From Trema orientale (lineage: Eukaryota; Streptophyta; Magnoliopsida; Rosales; Cannabaceae), in NCBI GenBank assembly GCA_002914845.1, contig JXTC01000302.1:186132-250131 (forward strand): DNA of 64,000 nucleotides, given 5' to 3'. Made by a program: the position numbers and the translations under genes. Positions 45,706 through 58,089 of this stretch are shown piece by piece. The notes under the pieces were generated by a model, which was given only the letters and a program-made list of their open reading frames with translations, had not been told where the DNA came from and made no database searches. Each line of letters opens with the position of its first letter. The first letter of the stretch is position 1.

Positions 45706-47440
45706 CTACTTTTGTGAAGGGAGAGATCATTAGTGCAGGGAGCCAAAAATCATAAATAAGGGAAGCCAAAAAAAAAAAATAATAATAAAATAAAAATGGA
45801 GGAATTATTCATCATGAGAATTTTGTGGTAGAAGAAGTCAAACAACACTATTGGTAGTGCATGTTTTTGAACATTAAATTGATCAAATAGAATGCATGTT
45901 TAGTCTTGTTCCAAATCTCAAATTCAAAATTTTAAATGAGTGTATTGAATACCCGTAAAATGATCACATACAAAACGAGTCAACTTTGCCTAAAATAGGG
46001 ATGATAATTTTACCTGTAGCCATCCACTTGTGTGAGAAAATGAGTCCGAAATACGTGCAGAATTAGAAAAATCCAATCCAAATACGGATATGTTCTCACA
46101 AATCCCATCTTTTCGAAAAATGTTATGGTTCAAAACTTGGAATAATTCAAGAACACCAAAGACAATAAAAGATCCCACAAATCCTATCTCTTCAACATCT
46201 TCGCATTCCACTTTTCTATCAAATCATTCACAATTCATAAGATTGGCCTTAACTAAATGTTTGACATTACAAATTTATAATGATTCCAAAGGGAAATATA
46301 TAATAAAAAAATCTGATCGAACTATAGAAAATACAACATCATATATGGAAATATAAAGGTAGACTATTTTCTTTGCAAGGCATGTTATGTTGATGCATGG
46401 AATAATATTGGATAAAAATTCATTAAATATACAAAACTGAAATTAATGACCAGTAATGACCTAACCATTTTATTAGATCACTACCTATTAACAAGGTTGC
46501 TCCACACTATTTCCTCCACCCAAAACTGATTTTTTTTTTGTCCTTGAAAAAGCTAGTATTGTTTTTCTAAAATATGTCTTTTTTTTAGAAAAAATTTGAA
46601 TATTTTTTTTTCTAATTAAGTTAGTTTATTTGTTAGGATGCTCTTATATAGATTTGTTCAAGAGAGAAAATATAAATCCCAAATGGATGTAGGACTACTC
46701 TATATTTGTTGAGTTACTATTGTCAATTTATTTATGTATTTATTTTTATTTTTCGGTATCACAAGTGACTCTAATCTAATGTCCCTACAAAAGAGCAAGC
46801 TTGGCTCTAGATCACAAGCCTTAGAGACTTAGGAGTTTCAATCTCGTTCTAAGATCCACTATCCTTTTTAAGACGTGAAAACTATATCGAGTGTCCTTTT
46901 TTCAGTCTTATTTAGTATATATTGAAGAATAAAATAAAGAATAAAAAGGGGCATGCAAAAAATTATGGTTGAACAATTTGGGGATAACTAAAGAATGTCA
47001 AAGACAATAAAAAAAAATCTCACAAATCCCATCTTTTCAACATCTTCACGATGACTCTTTGTACCAAATCATTCACAGTTCTTAGGATGGGGTTTAATTT
47101 ATTTTCTAAGCTTTACAAGTTTATAATTCCACAGAGAAATCTAAAACACCATGCAAATAAAATGTCTAATGGAAAAACAAGGTTGAGAATGATGAGTTTT
47201 TCCTCGCGAGACCGAGTGCAGGATAGCCATTGTTGCCCTGTTGCCAGTCTTAGTTTCAATTGTTCAATATGTTACTTTCTAACTCCTATCACAGAACTTC
47301 ACCAATTCAAGTATCACAGAACTTCACCAATTCAATTATGCTTATACTTTTGTCATGTGAATGGTATAACAATAGCGAACATGAGAATCAGTAGCTGTCA
47401 CAAACTAAAGGTGACTCAAGGTTCTGATAGAGTTTTGATG
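45706..47440. repeat. Spacer with a dispersed ~105-bp direct repeat
   Basis: The segment at about 46139-46245 (CAAAGACAATAAAAGATCCC, CAACATCTTCGCATTCCAC, AAATCATTCACAATTCATAAGATTGG) recurs diverged at about 46990-47092. The two copies are 850 bases apart in the same orientation. Open frames here (46090-46356, 47051-47491) match no family I know and overlap these repeats. Confidence 0.55.
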
Positions 47441-47449
47441 GAAAAGCCT

Positions 47450-47995
47450 ACACGGCTCTTTGGTACACCGGATTGGATTAAATTGGACTAGATTATTAGT
47501 TTAGATTGGATTGGAATGGATTAGACTATTTAGTACTGTGATGTGTTTGGTGCAATCTAAGACTAAAAGTCTATTTACATAACAAAATAATTTGTAATTT
47601 ATGAGTGCAGTCTAATTTTCCAATAAGATAAATAAATAAGTTTTTACAATAATAAGCAAAAGTAAGATTTTTATCCAAATAAAATATTATACTTAATTTT
47701 TTTTTAATAAAATTGGGAGTATAATGCTGTTGAATTCAAAATAAAATTTTTTATTTTTAAGAAAAGAGTACATGAAAAAAAAAATATGGAAAGCAAAAAG
47801 AAAAGGAAAAAAAAAAAAGAAAAGTAAAAAAAGAAAGCTTATTTAAATCCAAGCTCACGGGGGCAACTTTGTCCCTCCATGGGGAGATTAAATTGAAAGA
47901 CTAGACGCTTTTATCCAGCCCTCCCACAAGCCCATACATGGGACTAGATAAAAGAGTCCAGTCCCTTCCAATAATCCGGTCCTCTAAACGGGGCC
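47450..47995. mobile_element. MITE-like element with imperfect terminal inverted repeats
   Basis: The left end GGCTCTTTGGTACACCGGATTGG and the reverse complement of the right end, GGCCCCGTTTAGAGGACCGGATTATTGG, align loosely. GATTGGATTAAATTGGACTAG repeats follow the left end. The centre is A-rich. Borders and TSD are uncertain. Confidence 0.5.
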
Positions 47996-48110
47996 TCTAT
48001 AGCTCAGTGGTGTATCAGTTAATCTTGCATAGAAAGTTCGATCTCATAGAAGCGAAAGCTCCAGATAGGCACCCTTGCCGCTATGCCACCACCACCAGTG
48101 GTTTTTATTA
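47992..48110 (+). mobile_element. tRNA-derived SINE-like sequence (tentative)
   Basis: TATAGCTCAGTGGTG (A-box-like) is followed about 27 bases later by AGTTCGATCTC (B-box-like), a Pol III internal promoter arrangement. No complete cloverleaf or CCA-ready acceptor stem is visible, so this is not called a tRNA. Confidence 0.3.
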
Positions 48111-48120
48111 TTATTTTTAG

Positions 48121-48866
48121 GACTAGTAAAAGAACTTGATTTTTTTTAATGCTCGAAAAAGAGATCAAATTGGTTTATTTTTTAAAGAGTTAATTACATT
48201 AATAACCTCTGAATTATATATGTCATACTATTTTGGCCTATGAATTTTCAACTAGTACATTAATAGCCCATGAATTATGTAATTATTGTAATAATATTTT
48301 TTTGTCAAAAGTTTAATATTTAACAATATAATTATTGTCAAGAATAAAGCTCTGAATTTTCAACTTATGCAAATTTTCAACTTATGCAATTATTGCAAAC
48401 TACTTTTTTTTCCCCCTCACAAACTGGTAACATGAGAACATGGGATGAGTTGTTCGACATACACATTATCCTAGTTTCTACTATCTAGAGAGTGTGTCAT
48501 TCGGAAGAATCAAAGATCGATAAAGAAACTAAGACAAGCAAACAGAAGAACCGATATTGGTCTAACCAAAGTTATATAAGTCTGGTGCACATCTTTGGTA
48601 AAATAGTTTTTTCTAAAATAACAAGAGTCCTCTATAACAAGCCCATATAGCACTAGTTCTAAACCAGGTTGAACACCAGACTAAACAAAATCAAATGTGA
48701 CCGCCTACGAGTGCCTCCGATATATTACCAACAACTGTAGCAGTTCAGAGTATGATCTGTCTCTAGATTCACGCTAAGATGAACTGCCAAAGTGAAAGAA
48801 AAAGTCTCAGTTAAAATTTACCATGGAATATGTAAAAAACTATTGGATGGCATTTTAAATACCTCA
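48121..48866. other. Spacer; downstream part probably 3' UTR of the MORF gene
   Basis: No coding sequence. The stretch next to 48867 should contain the 3' UTR of the minus-strand MORF gene. Confidence 0.4.
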
Positions 48867-50341
48867 TCAAGATGCTGGTTCGGATTGAGTTGCTCCTTGT
48901 CTTGGCCTTCTTTGCTCAGGAGGAGGCCCATCTCGTCGTCTTTCATATCTCCTGCTCTCGTATTTTGGTTCTCTTCGTTTCTTGGGTTGATAAACAGGGT
49001 AGTTGCCAGGAATTATCTCTCCATTAACATATTTATCCCCTGTAACCCAATATTAAAATCCGAGCAAATTGTAAGACCATCTTATAAATTGATAAAAACA
49101 AAATGTAGCAGATGTTGTCATCCTTCGGTTAAAGAAAACCAACCTCCATAATCCTTATTCTTAACGTCTATATATGAATCTGGCAAGACCCAAAGAACCC
49201 CGGGCAGTCCTACATCAGGAAGAAGACCAACGAACTCCATAAGTAATTATTACAGGAAGAAACACGTACAAGACAGTGACAAGACAGTGATACATACCCT
49301 TAAACTTTTCAGATGTTTCTTCAGATACAGTACATTGGAATCCAGTGTAGGTGGTGGTGCTAAAAGCATACATGTTCTTCTTTGCTTCTTCCATACTGTT
49401 AACAATGAAAAGAACACAAGACATATAAACTGGTCAATATTTAAGTCTCCTCAGTAATTGGGGGGAAAAAAAAAAGTGACATTTATCTATTTAGATATGA
49501 ACTCGAAGAAAGTAGCTTTGAACGCAACAAAACAAACGCAAACCTCAGAGAGAAAAAAATAAAAACTTTCAACAGCAGAACTGGTACTACAAAAAGCTAA
49601 AACCTCAAAGAAAAGAACAAACTAAAAAGCTTTAGAACAGTGAAATTAGTACTACATAAAGCTTTAGCAGAACATGTTAACTTCCAAAATTACTCTTGCA
49701 GTAGGAATTATAGGAGTTTAGTATTCCTACTCCAAACCTACTAACACCAATCTTTATAATACTAAGATATGCGTCCAAAATTTCGGGCTACATTTGACAA
49801 AATTCCTCTTTGAAAGCATAGCAGATACGGCACTGGACCTAAAGCCAAATAAATTATATTGGTTTAATAAGAAACTGTCCATTTTTCACACTATCAAAAA
49901 TCTCATTGCCTATCACTATTTCTCAATCCATAATCCATTGCTGAGAGTCATGCTCCTAAACTAAGTCGTAGTCGACTTGATTATGCAAATGAAACTGACA
50001 TTAGTACACCCTAATTCAACGACCATAAACTTGAATGCCTCTAGCTACTTACCAAGACCGACCTTCCCTATAAAGTCGCAAGCTTTCGGAACAAACAGTG
50101 TAATTTATCCAAAACAAAATAATAGAACACAATGAAAAAAAGCTATGCTTCGATCAAATATAGCCATAAAAAGTAAAGCCTCAAAGAATAACATTAAGCG
50201 ATAAATTCATAAAGTACATTTCTCATTCGTATAAACAGGCTCAAGCCTAAGTCACCTCTAAAAAAAATCCCAAAAATAATTAAAAAAAAAACAAGAAATT
50301 TCTACAGCTTCAGCGCATATGGATAATATGGTTTCAGTTCT

Positions 50342-50373
<32 letters not shown>

Positions 50374-50804
50374 TTGGGACAAAACCCAGAAAACATTTTT
50401 ACTAAAATACCCAAAAAAGACTCAAAAGTTGAGAAAAATAGTTAGTACCTTCCGAGAACAGAAGCGAGAGTGTTGAGATAGGTCTCAATCATTTGCTCGC
50501 GAGTGGGAGCAGGGTCTTTGGGGAACTCCATAACAATGAGCCAGTGGTTGTAATCACAGCCCGGTAACATTATCGTCTCCCTCTGCTCATTGCTGCTGCT
50601 ATTGCTCCTCCTCGACGAGTAATCGCCATCAGTGGCCGCAGCCCGAACCGATAGCTTTGGAGTCGCAGAGCGAGTCGAGGTCCGAGTCACGGATAGGAAT
50701 CGGAAGGGGTCAGGAGAGAGATGGTATAGACGACGTGGGAGAGAGGGTTTGGGAGCTGGTATTATGGTTTTGGGCGCGAAAGAGAGGTTGGCAGCCATGG
50801 CCAT
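48867..50804 (-). CDS. Multiple organellar RNA editing factor, MORF9/MORF2-like, plastid, 230 aa
   Basis: Minus-strand exons are 50804-50449, 49395-49298, 49209-49144 and 49039-48867 (693 nt; phases 2, 1, 1). Residues 1 to about 57 form a Ser/Arg-rich chloroplast transit peptide. The MORF box follows: [20 protein letters not shown] (82-101), then [35 protein letters not shown], and [23 protein letters not shown]. The C-terminus is basic ([19 protein letters not shown]). MORF proteins bind PPR editing factors and are needed for C-to-U editing of organelle transcripts. Length and the [18 protein letters not shown] tail fit the plastid MORF9/MORF2 branch. A second in-frame ATG is two codons downstream. 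A (GA)n/CT-rich leader lies at about 50811-50846. Confidence 0.93.
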
Positions 50805-50810
50805 GGTAGA

Positions 50811-50846
50811 GAGAGAAGAGAGAGAGAGAGAGAGAGGAGAGAGAGT
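50811..50846. repeat. (GA)n microsatellite in the MORF leader
   Basis: GAGAGAGAGAG runs on the plus strand give a CT-rich leader on the coding (minus) strand just upstream of the ATG. CT-rich leaders are common in plant plastid-protein genes. Confidence 0.7.
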
Positions 50847-51474
50847 CTCAGAGATAAGGAGGACGTCGATATTCCGAGTTCTGTGTTTGGAAGAAGGAAA
50901 TGTGGATATTTATGCCATTTTGGGCCCAACATGGTTTGGGCTTGTACGACTGGAGATCTTGGGCCCAATAAACAAACTATTTGATGTAAAGAAAACGACT
51001 TGGCGTTTATCTCTATAAACGACATAAAAATATGAATAACGTGAATTAGGGTTTAATATCAATTTTTGTCTCCCTGAAGTTGAACTAGAGCCGTAGTCCT
51101 ATTTTGGCCCCCTCAATTTCATCAATTCTCAGGTTTGTTTCATTTGGGTCTGAGTAGTCTGACTAGTCATATGTTACAAGTCAAGGCCTGAAAACTGAGA
51201 AAACGACAGTGGAGTGAGGAATATGATTCATGACAGTTTAGAAACTAAAATTGAAATGACACTAGCGACGAAAATACGTTGCTTTCAGAAAACGACAATA
51301 AAATTTAAAAACGACATGCCATTTTAGCTATTGGGATCACGGTATGTCGTTTTAACGAAACGACAAAAATGTCATTTTCTTCTGATATGAGCAGGCTTTG
51401 CAAGTTGCAAGTTACAAAAAGGAAAAGGACTAGTCGTTTTTTCAGAGGAGTATTTTTTTTTTGGGATGGCTACG

Positions 51475-51632
51475 GTAGGGGCGTCCCTACGTAGGGTCAT
51501 GCCTTAATTATCGTTGGATGGGAATCTGTGGGGAATAACGGGAATCTGTGGAGAATCTATTTATATACAGATTCCCATCCAACGGTGAATAGACAGGACC
51601 CTACGTAGGGGCGCCCCTACTGTAGACGCGCC
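51475..51632. mobile_element. Foldback MITE, copy 3
   Basis: Left arm GGCTACGGTAGGGGCGTCCCTACGTAGGG; right arm CCCTACGTAGGGGCGCCCCTACTGTAGACGCGCC. The centre folds on ATCCAACG and ATGGGAATCTG, with GGGAATCTGTGG duplicated in the loop. It is the same family as 16034 and 39216. Confidence 0.9.
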
Positions 51633-51642
51633 TTTTTTTAAA

Positions 51643-52018
51643 AGGGTGAATTGCAAAAAAATATCTTGAAGTTTGAGTGTTATGTAATTTAAACCCTAAA
51701 GTTTAGACTCTGTAAAATAATACCTGAGATTAAGAATTTCTAAAAATTAATACACTGGACAGATTTTCTGACCAATTTTAGCAACCAAAAAATAATAATA
51801 TCCTCCACTAAAACTAGATTAATTCTTATTATTCTTCTTAATTTTGAGGATATTATTATATTTTATCATCTAAAATTTTTCATAAAGTCAACTCAGGATA
51901 TTAATTTTAAGAAATTCTTAATCTCAGGTATTATTTTATAGAGTCCAAATTTCAGGATTTAAATTGCAGAACACACAAATCTCAGGATTTTTTTTTTTTT
52001 TTTTTTGCAGTTATCCCT
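51643..52018. mobile_element. Palindromic MITE A, abutting the foldback element
   Basis: GGGTGAATTGCAAAAAAATATC on the left faces TTTTTTGCAGTTATCCC on the right. Inside, GAGATTAAGAATTTCTAAAAATTAATAC faces its complement ATTAATTTTAAGAAATTCTTAATCTC. The same arms are at 52131 and 15141. Confidence 0.8.
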
Positions 52019-52130
52019 TTTTAAAAAAAACTATGAATACTATTTCTAAATGCTTTTTTTTTTTAAGATTTTTTTTCTAGCAAAAGTTTCACTTGTTCTT
52101 TTTCCTAGATAAAATATGTATAAAATTAAA

Positions 52131-52453
52131 GGTGAACTGCAAAAAAAAAATAAAAAATTCTTGAAATTTGAGTTTTTTTGTAATTTAAATCTTGAAGTTT
52201 GGACTATGTAAAATAATACTCTAAAATTAAGAATTTCTAAAAATTAATACCTGGATTGATTTTTTGACAGATTTCAATAACAAAAAAAATATATATTATC
52301 CTTCACTAAAATTAGATTTATCTTTATTATTCTTTTTAATTTTAAGAATATTATTGTCTTTTATCGATTAAAATTATTCAAAGAGTCAACTCAGTGTATT
52401 ACAGAACACCCAAACATCCTGATGTTTGGGTATTACTTTTTACAATTTACCCT
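52131..52453. mobile_element. Palindromic MITE A, second copy
   Basis: AGGTGAACTGCAAAAAA on the left, TTTTTACAATTTACCCT on the right, and the inner AAATTAAGAATTTCTAAAAA arm is shared with 51643-52018. The right half is partly deleted. Confidence 0.75.
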
Positions 52454-52569
52454 GAAATTAAATGCATGAAATTTTTTTAACGCATCTATTTGTCAATAGT
52501 AGTAAATAACTAAATGATAATATGAAAATTTATTTGAAAACTTTCAACTGTCACCTTATTAATTTAAAG

Positions 52570-53164
52570 GATAACATCATTTTTATACCTTGTGTTTTGA
52601 CACTTTGTTCAATTTGTACTTTGTGTTTTGATTATTATCAACATTGACCCCTTAGATTTGAAATCTATTACAAATTTATACTCTAACACTAATTTAGAGC
52701 AGTTAATTTACCAAAATGATTTAATAAACTTTTTTTCAGATCAATTTTTATATAATTTATTTTTAATTTTTTAAACTGCATCTTGTTAAATTAACTATTC
52801 TAAATTAGTGTTAGGATATAAATTTGTAACAAATTTTAAATCTAAATATCAATGTTGATAATAACCAAAACACAGTATATAATTTAAGCGTAGTGTCAAA
52901 ATATAAAATATAAAAGTGATATTATCTCTTAATTAAATTATAATTCGTGATCGTGGAACGAGTTTTACCATTATATTAGACAAACACAGTATATAATTTA
53001 ATTTGTAACAAATTTTAAATCTAAAGATCAATGTTGATAATAACCAAAACATAGTATATAATTTAAACGTAGTGTCAAAATATAAGGTATAAAAATGATA
53101 TTACCTCTTAATTAAATTATAATCCGTGATCATAGAACGAGTTTTACCATTATATTAGACAAAC
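52570..53164. mobile_element. Palindromic MITE B with a 179-bp tandem duplication of its right end
   Basis: The element 52570-52928 matches the copy at 34264. From 52823 to 52985, the right arm plus flank (TTTGTAACAAATTTTAAATC ... CATTATATTAGACAAAC) is repeated at 53002-53164 with an exact 179-bp offset and few differences. Confidence 0.85.
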
Positions 53165-54176
53165 AATTCCTCCCCCCAATTTTAATAAATGTTAATTAAT
53201 TTCAGAATTATCATTTTCCCCCTTGATAATAGTAAACAATAATTAAGCCAAATAATTAATGAAAATTAGGATCAAAGAGGTATATTTTAGGGCCCTTGAT
53301 ATAATCCATCCTAATAATGAAAATTAATTGATTGTTACCATACTATTCGAGGATTCGTAAATAATTTTCTTTTCCCTGTTTTTTTTTTTTTTTAAATAAA
53401 AAAGAAAAATCTTTGCAAAGAAGAAGAAAAATGAAGCAACTAAATGGGGACGCTGTGTCATTTGAGCAATATCCTGTAAAAATAGTTCTTACCCTTTTGA
53501 GCATCTCTTATTCTGAACATGGAGGTCCTTAGCTGGGCTGGAGATGGCGTAATCGACGTGAAAGAATGAAGCTTTTTGAGGTTCACCATCAATGGGTAGG
53601 TAGAAAAACACTCTTATAATATCTATTTCAGATTCTTTTTCTGCAATTTTGGTTTTTTTCAATGTTGGTTTGTAATGAAATTTCCTTAAGACACCGCATA
53701 GTTATTTTATTTATTTTTAAATGCTTTTGCATTACCATTTGCTATGAATTTTGGTCATATGTTGCTCTTTGATTTTTAGTTTCCAACTTTATTTCTTACT
53801 ATTTAGCTGTTAATCATACAGCCTATGCTTATAATTGTCCATAGTCTGCAATGGGTATTGTTGTTTCTTCACTTGATCTGTGTCTTTACATGTCCAAATA
53901 CACTATTATGTTAAAATTCACTATTAGCTTATCAAGACTAGAAAACCTTTTTGGCTTCATATCCTGAATGGGTTTTAGTTTAGTTATTGAATATTCATCA
54001 GGACTAGAAATTTATCCACGTGGGGAATAGTGCTTTAATCACCTTTATCATTAGGGATTCCCATCTTCTTGATACATTGTATTAAGGTACTTAAGAGTTT
54101 TATATTAAAAAGACAAGCTTAATTTAACATAATAGAGTACTTTAGGGAAAGCAAGCAACTGAAAACTCTAAAAACA
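53165..54176. other. Spacer; probable 3' UTR of the F-box/FBD gene near 54.1 kb
   Basis: A locally GC-richer stretch (53515-53600) reads like transcript sequence (ATGGAGGTCCTTAGCTGGGC) but yields no recognised protein. The rest is AT-rich. Confidence 0.35.
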
Positions 54177-55956
54177 TCACATGTTGAAGTTGAGATTCCT
54201 GAAAACTGCTATCTGAACTCGAGGAGACGCCCTTGAGAAGGTCTGCAGATAATGTGAGTTGTCCTGGAACCACAACGTATTGATCAGTTGTTGTTCAGCT
54301 ATAGTTGCAGCAAACATGTTTGTTGCAGCGTAGAAGACCTCCATATTTTCGAGTACTACTGCATTCTCCAGTAAGAATTTAATCGTCAGCACCTCGTTGC
54401 TTTTGCCAGTAAACCCATTTATCTTGACTTGCTTAAGACTGGTTTGCAGACAACGGAATGGCAAATTCTGTAGTTCCCAGTAGCTGTGCTCTTCGAAGTC
54501 TAGTATGTCTGGAATATCTTCTTCGAACTCAGCCTGTTGGATTAGTTAGTTACATATAAAAGCTTTAGATTACTAGTGTCCAAAATCAAGCTACAAACTA
54601 TAATGCAGATGTTAGTAATGCCCACCCAATCAACATGTACTGGATCTTGCATGATTAGAGTTAAAATCTTCAAGTTTGGGCAGCTCCTTAATAGGCAAGC
54701 TATCCCAGGCAATTCTTGTTTCACCATGCCAGCAACCAACTTTAAGTGCTCAAGATTTTCAAGTGGAATCGGCAATTTCTGTAGTAAGTTTTCACCTGTA
54801 GGCAGGACCTTCAAATGAAGCAGAAATGATCACGAAATAGGACCCGAAGGTTTTAAAGAATTTGTGAAAAGAATTATGTAGGATTAGCAATTGTTACCTG
54901 AATGCACCAAGTGGTTAGTGTAAGAGTTTTGCAGTGGCCAAAACCATCTAACAGTGAACCTAGAGCATCTCCTTGTACATGGTCTGCATATATCTGTTCA
55001 ATGTCAATGAAAACCTCGCGAAGGCGAAATGCTTTCCGTATGCTTGAAGTCATGAGGTATCTTCCCACTATTGTCAGCATCAATAGATCTGGAGTTGATA
55101 TGTCGATACTAAACATGGGCCACTCCTCTGTTTTACAGTCAATCAATGACAATCTTTTGATCTTTATGTCTTCTTCACTTACCATAAATTCATTTGGAAT
55201 TACACAGTGTTCTAGACTCACGTCTTCTAAAACTGGACATTTGGACACTAGTTCCCCTATTGAGCCTTCAATAACTTTTACCTGCCTTAAACATAACTTC
55301 TGAAGAGAAATTAGAACTCCAAAACTCGCTGCTTTAAGCTTACAATAGGTCAAGGTCAGAGTATGCAGGATATTTGGACAAAAACTACCATTAGGCAATT
55401 CATATGGTTGAGCAGAGTCACTGGGTCTCAGCAGTTCTCCTTTAGAGAAGTCCAAATCAAGCTCTTTAATTTTGTTAGTCAAGGCAAAACGAACCCAACT
55501 GGTAACCCTTCTGGTATACCTATCACTGCCATCGTAACAGAAAGATAACTGAAGGTGATTAATAATGCATCCAGAGTGAAGGAAGAGAGTTCGATTGACA
55601 AAATCCATGTATTGCCTTCTTGCTGAGTGTATCAAATTGGTTAGGCATTGTGAAGAGCTGGAGGCACCAAGAAAATCAGCGGATTGGTGGCGCTGAATAC
55701 TTCTCCTTATGAAATTTCTAATCATCTCAAGCTCATCAAGATTTAAGCTTGATGGTACAATTGACAAGTGGTTCATTACCATGTTTTTCCATAGTCTTGA
55801 CAGGAGGCTCACCACAATCAAATCCTTGATAGGCAAGAATGAGAGAATATAAAGTATGATTGCTTCAGGCAGGTGGCTTATGTAATCAATGCCTTCAAAT
55901 GTATTTTGTATTTTCCTCTGCTGGTCCATGTCGTTGCTGCCACTAGAGCTTTCCAT
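54177..55956 (-). CDS. F-box / leucine-rich-repeat / FBD protein, 3 exons, 532 aa
   Basis: Minus-strand exons are 55956-54898, 54808-54626 and 54533-54177 (1599 nt, all phase 0, GT-AG). The F-box is at about 22-62 (IDYISHLPEAIILYILSFLP, then SRLWKNM). LRR-type segments follow (IKELDLDFSKGEL, LHTLTLTYCKL, LQKLCLRQVKV, CPVLEDVSLEHCVI, IKRLSLIDCK). Exon 3 encodes the FBD domain (NLPFRCLQTSLKQVKINGF, LTIKFLLENAVVLENM). Such proteins are substrate receptors of SCF ubiquitin ligases; the substrate is unknown. The start chosen is MESSSGSNDM; the frame is open further upstream, and MVINHSNKPI about 35 codons upstream is an alternative start. A possible 5' UTR exon lies at about 57470-57560. Confidence 0.9.
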
Positions 55957-58080
55957 TCTCTTTGCTTGAAGTGAGAAGACTGCATTGCTCAAAGATAGTT
56001 GGCCAGCAAAGAATATTATTGGCTTATTGGAATGGTTAATTACCATAATAGATTTGAAGGAAGAGAAATCTTTATATGCCAATTGACCATATAACAATTG
56101 GTAGTTAGCTTAAAGAGTTGGAGAAATCACTGGATCTTTCAACGATGAATAATGTCTAAAACGACTAGTTTAGGTATAGAAGCATTTTTGCCATAGCAGT
56201 TAGCCTTAAGTTGTTTTGATGTGTATGCCTCAACATAAACCACAAAGGAACTTTAAAAGAAGGAAGTATCAAGCATTTATAATTAAAAGCTATAAATCGT
56301 GTCATAACTTCATAAAAAGTCAGATTGACAAAATGAAAGCCAAGATTCTAAGATTTATGGAGTGTCTCATAAGGAAAAAGCTCAATAGTCATGTAGTTGA
56401 TAAAGATACGAGTCAAGAAGCATATAATTAAATAGACAAAGCAGTCATAATCTCTTGTGCCCTCACTTCAAGGGTCTTATGAAGAATGCCAAATATATAA
56501 CCCTATCTTGTTCACAGGCAGTAACATTCATTGCTTGTTCATTTCTTCTCCTTATTATTCTTATTTCAATTAGGCTCTGTCTATTATTGGGCTTTGGGTT
56601 CTTCTTTCCCTTTTTTTGTACCCCTGCTTTTGAATTAAATGGATCCAATTTATGTGGTTTGGTCCTAGAAGTTCAAATATGGTTTTGCGGTTTGTTTTGT
56701 TAAACCCAAAAGCGGAAAAATGGCAAAGGTACTAACCAGTCGTTTTAAGTCTCCTTTAGACCTTGCCAAATAAATTCGCTTGAGCTTGAGGCATATCTCA
56801 AAGGCACCTTTTTAAACCATGCCTGAGAAATTGAGCAGGCAAGCTAACGAACTGACATTTATATAGAGAAGCACTACTATTAGGCTAGCTTTTTTTGCAA
56901 ACCTATTTCTAATCCTTTGAGCCCTATTATTGCATCTTGGCCACCTATAGATTGACTAAGTTTTAAACTCTAAGGGAACCTTACCCTTTAGAAATTTCAT
57001 ATTTGCAAAAAGATAGCCAATGAAGAAGGGTCTACAGTAGGAATGAATAATACTTTTGTTCATTTTAAGCTGACTGGAATACTTGATACCATAAGAGAAA
57101 TCTAAACTTTGACATATCAGTTTAATAACAATTAGATATTTTAAATAGAGAACAGATATATGCTTAATGTCAAGAGACAAATATATGACCAAACCAAGTA
57201 GTAGATCAAGTAATCACTAATTAGGTCACTCCTAGAAAATATCCTTTTTATATTTTACTGATATCTTACTCATAGAGAATAGGGGCTAGAGTAAATTAAA
57301 GAATGTAATGCAAATGATTCTGATGTGATTTAATTAAAAATTATTTTGAATTTGAGTAATGTATGGTTTCCTAGCTTTAATCATATCGTTGAAGATGGAA
57401 TTGGCAATATTTTTATAGGAGATTTAAGTTAGTAGCTAACAATGAAAAAAGAGAAGAGATAACCTTGAATCGCCTTCTCCTCTATAGTTTGTCAGCGGGA
57501 GCAAGAACTGAACGACTTGAGAGCTTGAATTGGGAATTGAAATACAAGTAAATTGGGAAGTAGTAGGGAGATTTGATGCTAGTCCATTACTGGATTAAGC
57601 TTTCACAGGAGAAAGAGGGATGAAGATACAAGTTCATTAGGCTACTGGTAAAATATATATGCGAAAGCAACGTTACTTACAAGAAAATTTTGAAGCGTGG
57701 CAGGCTCTTTTATGACAGATGTTTGTCATAAGTAATGACTGAGAGCGACGACCTTTTGCGGTTGTCTTAATGGTGGTGGCTTAAATTGGTAGGGTTTAAA
57801 GTTATGATAGTTTAACCATTTATGTTCTTTTGAAGAATATTTATTAACACTTTCTCCAATAGTTTTTAATATCTGTATTCCAGTATATACGCAGAATTAT
57901 CAATATTTCCTTGTTTATGGCTGTTCAAGTAAATGAGTTACCATGTTTCTTATGGTGTTTCAAGTAAATTCCATTGTCATTATATTTTACACTTGAATTA
58001 TCATGAATCTAGAAATTGCCATTTTTCTGAAATGATATAGTTGACAACTAGGCCCAATTACACTTTCAATTTTTGTTATC
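55957..58080. other. Upstream region of the F-box/FBD gene
   Basis: No second gene was recognised. Short open frames at 56216-56431, 56455-56703 and 56956-57192 have no recognisable family. Confidence 0.4.
57470..57560 (-). other. Possible 5' UTR exon of the F-box/FBD gene
   Basis: On the minus strand a GC-richer stretch with no ATG ends in GGCGATTCAAG|GTTATCTC, a plausible donor, about 1.5 kb upstream of the coding start. The pairing with an acceptor near 56.0 kb is inference. Confidence 0.25.
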
Positions 58081-58089
58081 AATGTTCAG

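Noticed and set aside
47051..47491. 146-codon plus-strand frame
   Set aside because: Begins inside a diverged direct repeat and runs into a MITE end; composition is not protein-like.
47992..48070. tRNA gene
   Set aside because: A- and B-box-like words are present, but I cannot fold an acceptor stem or a proper anticodon arm.
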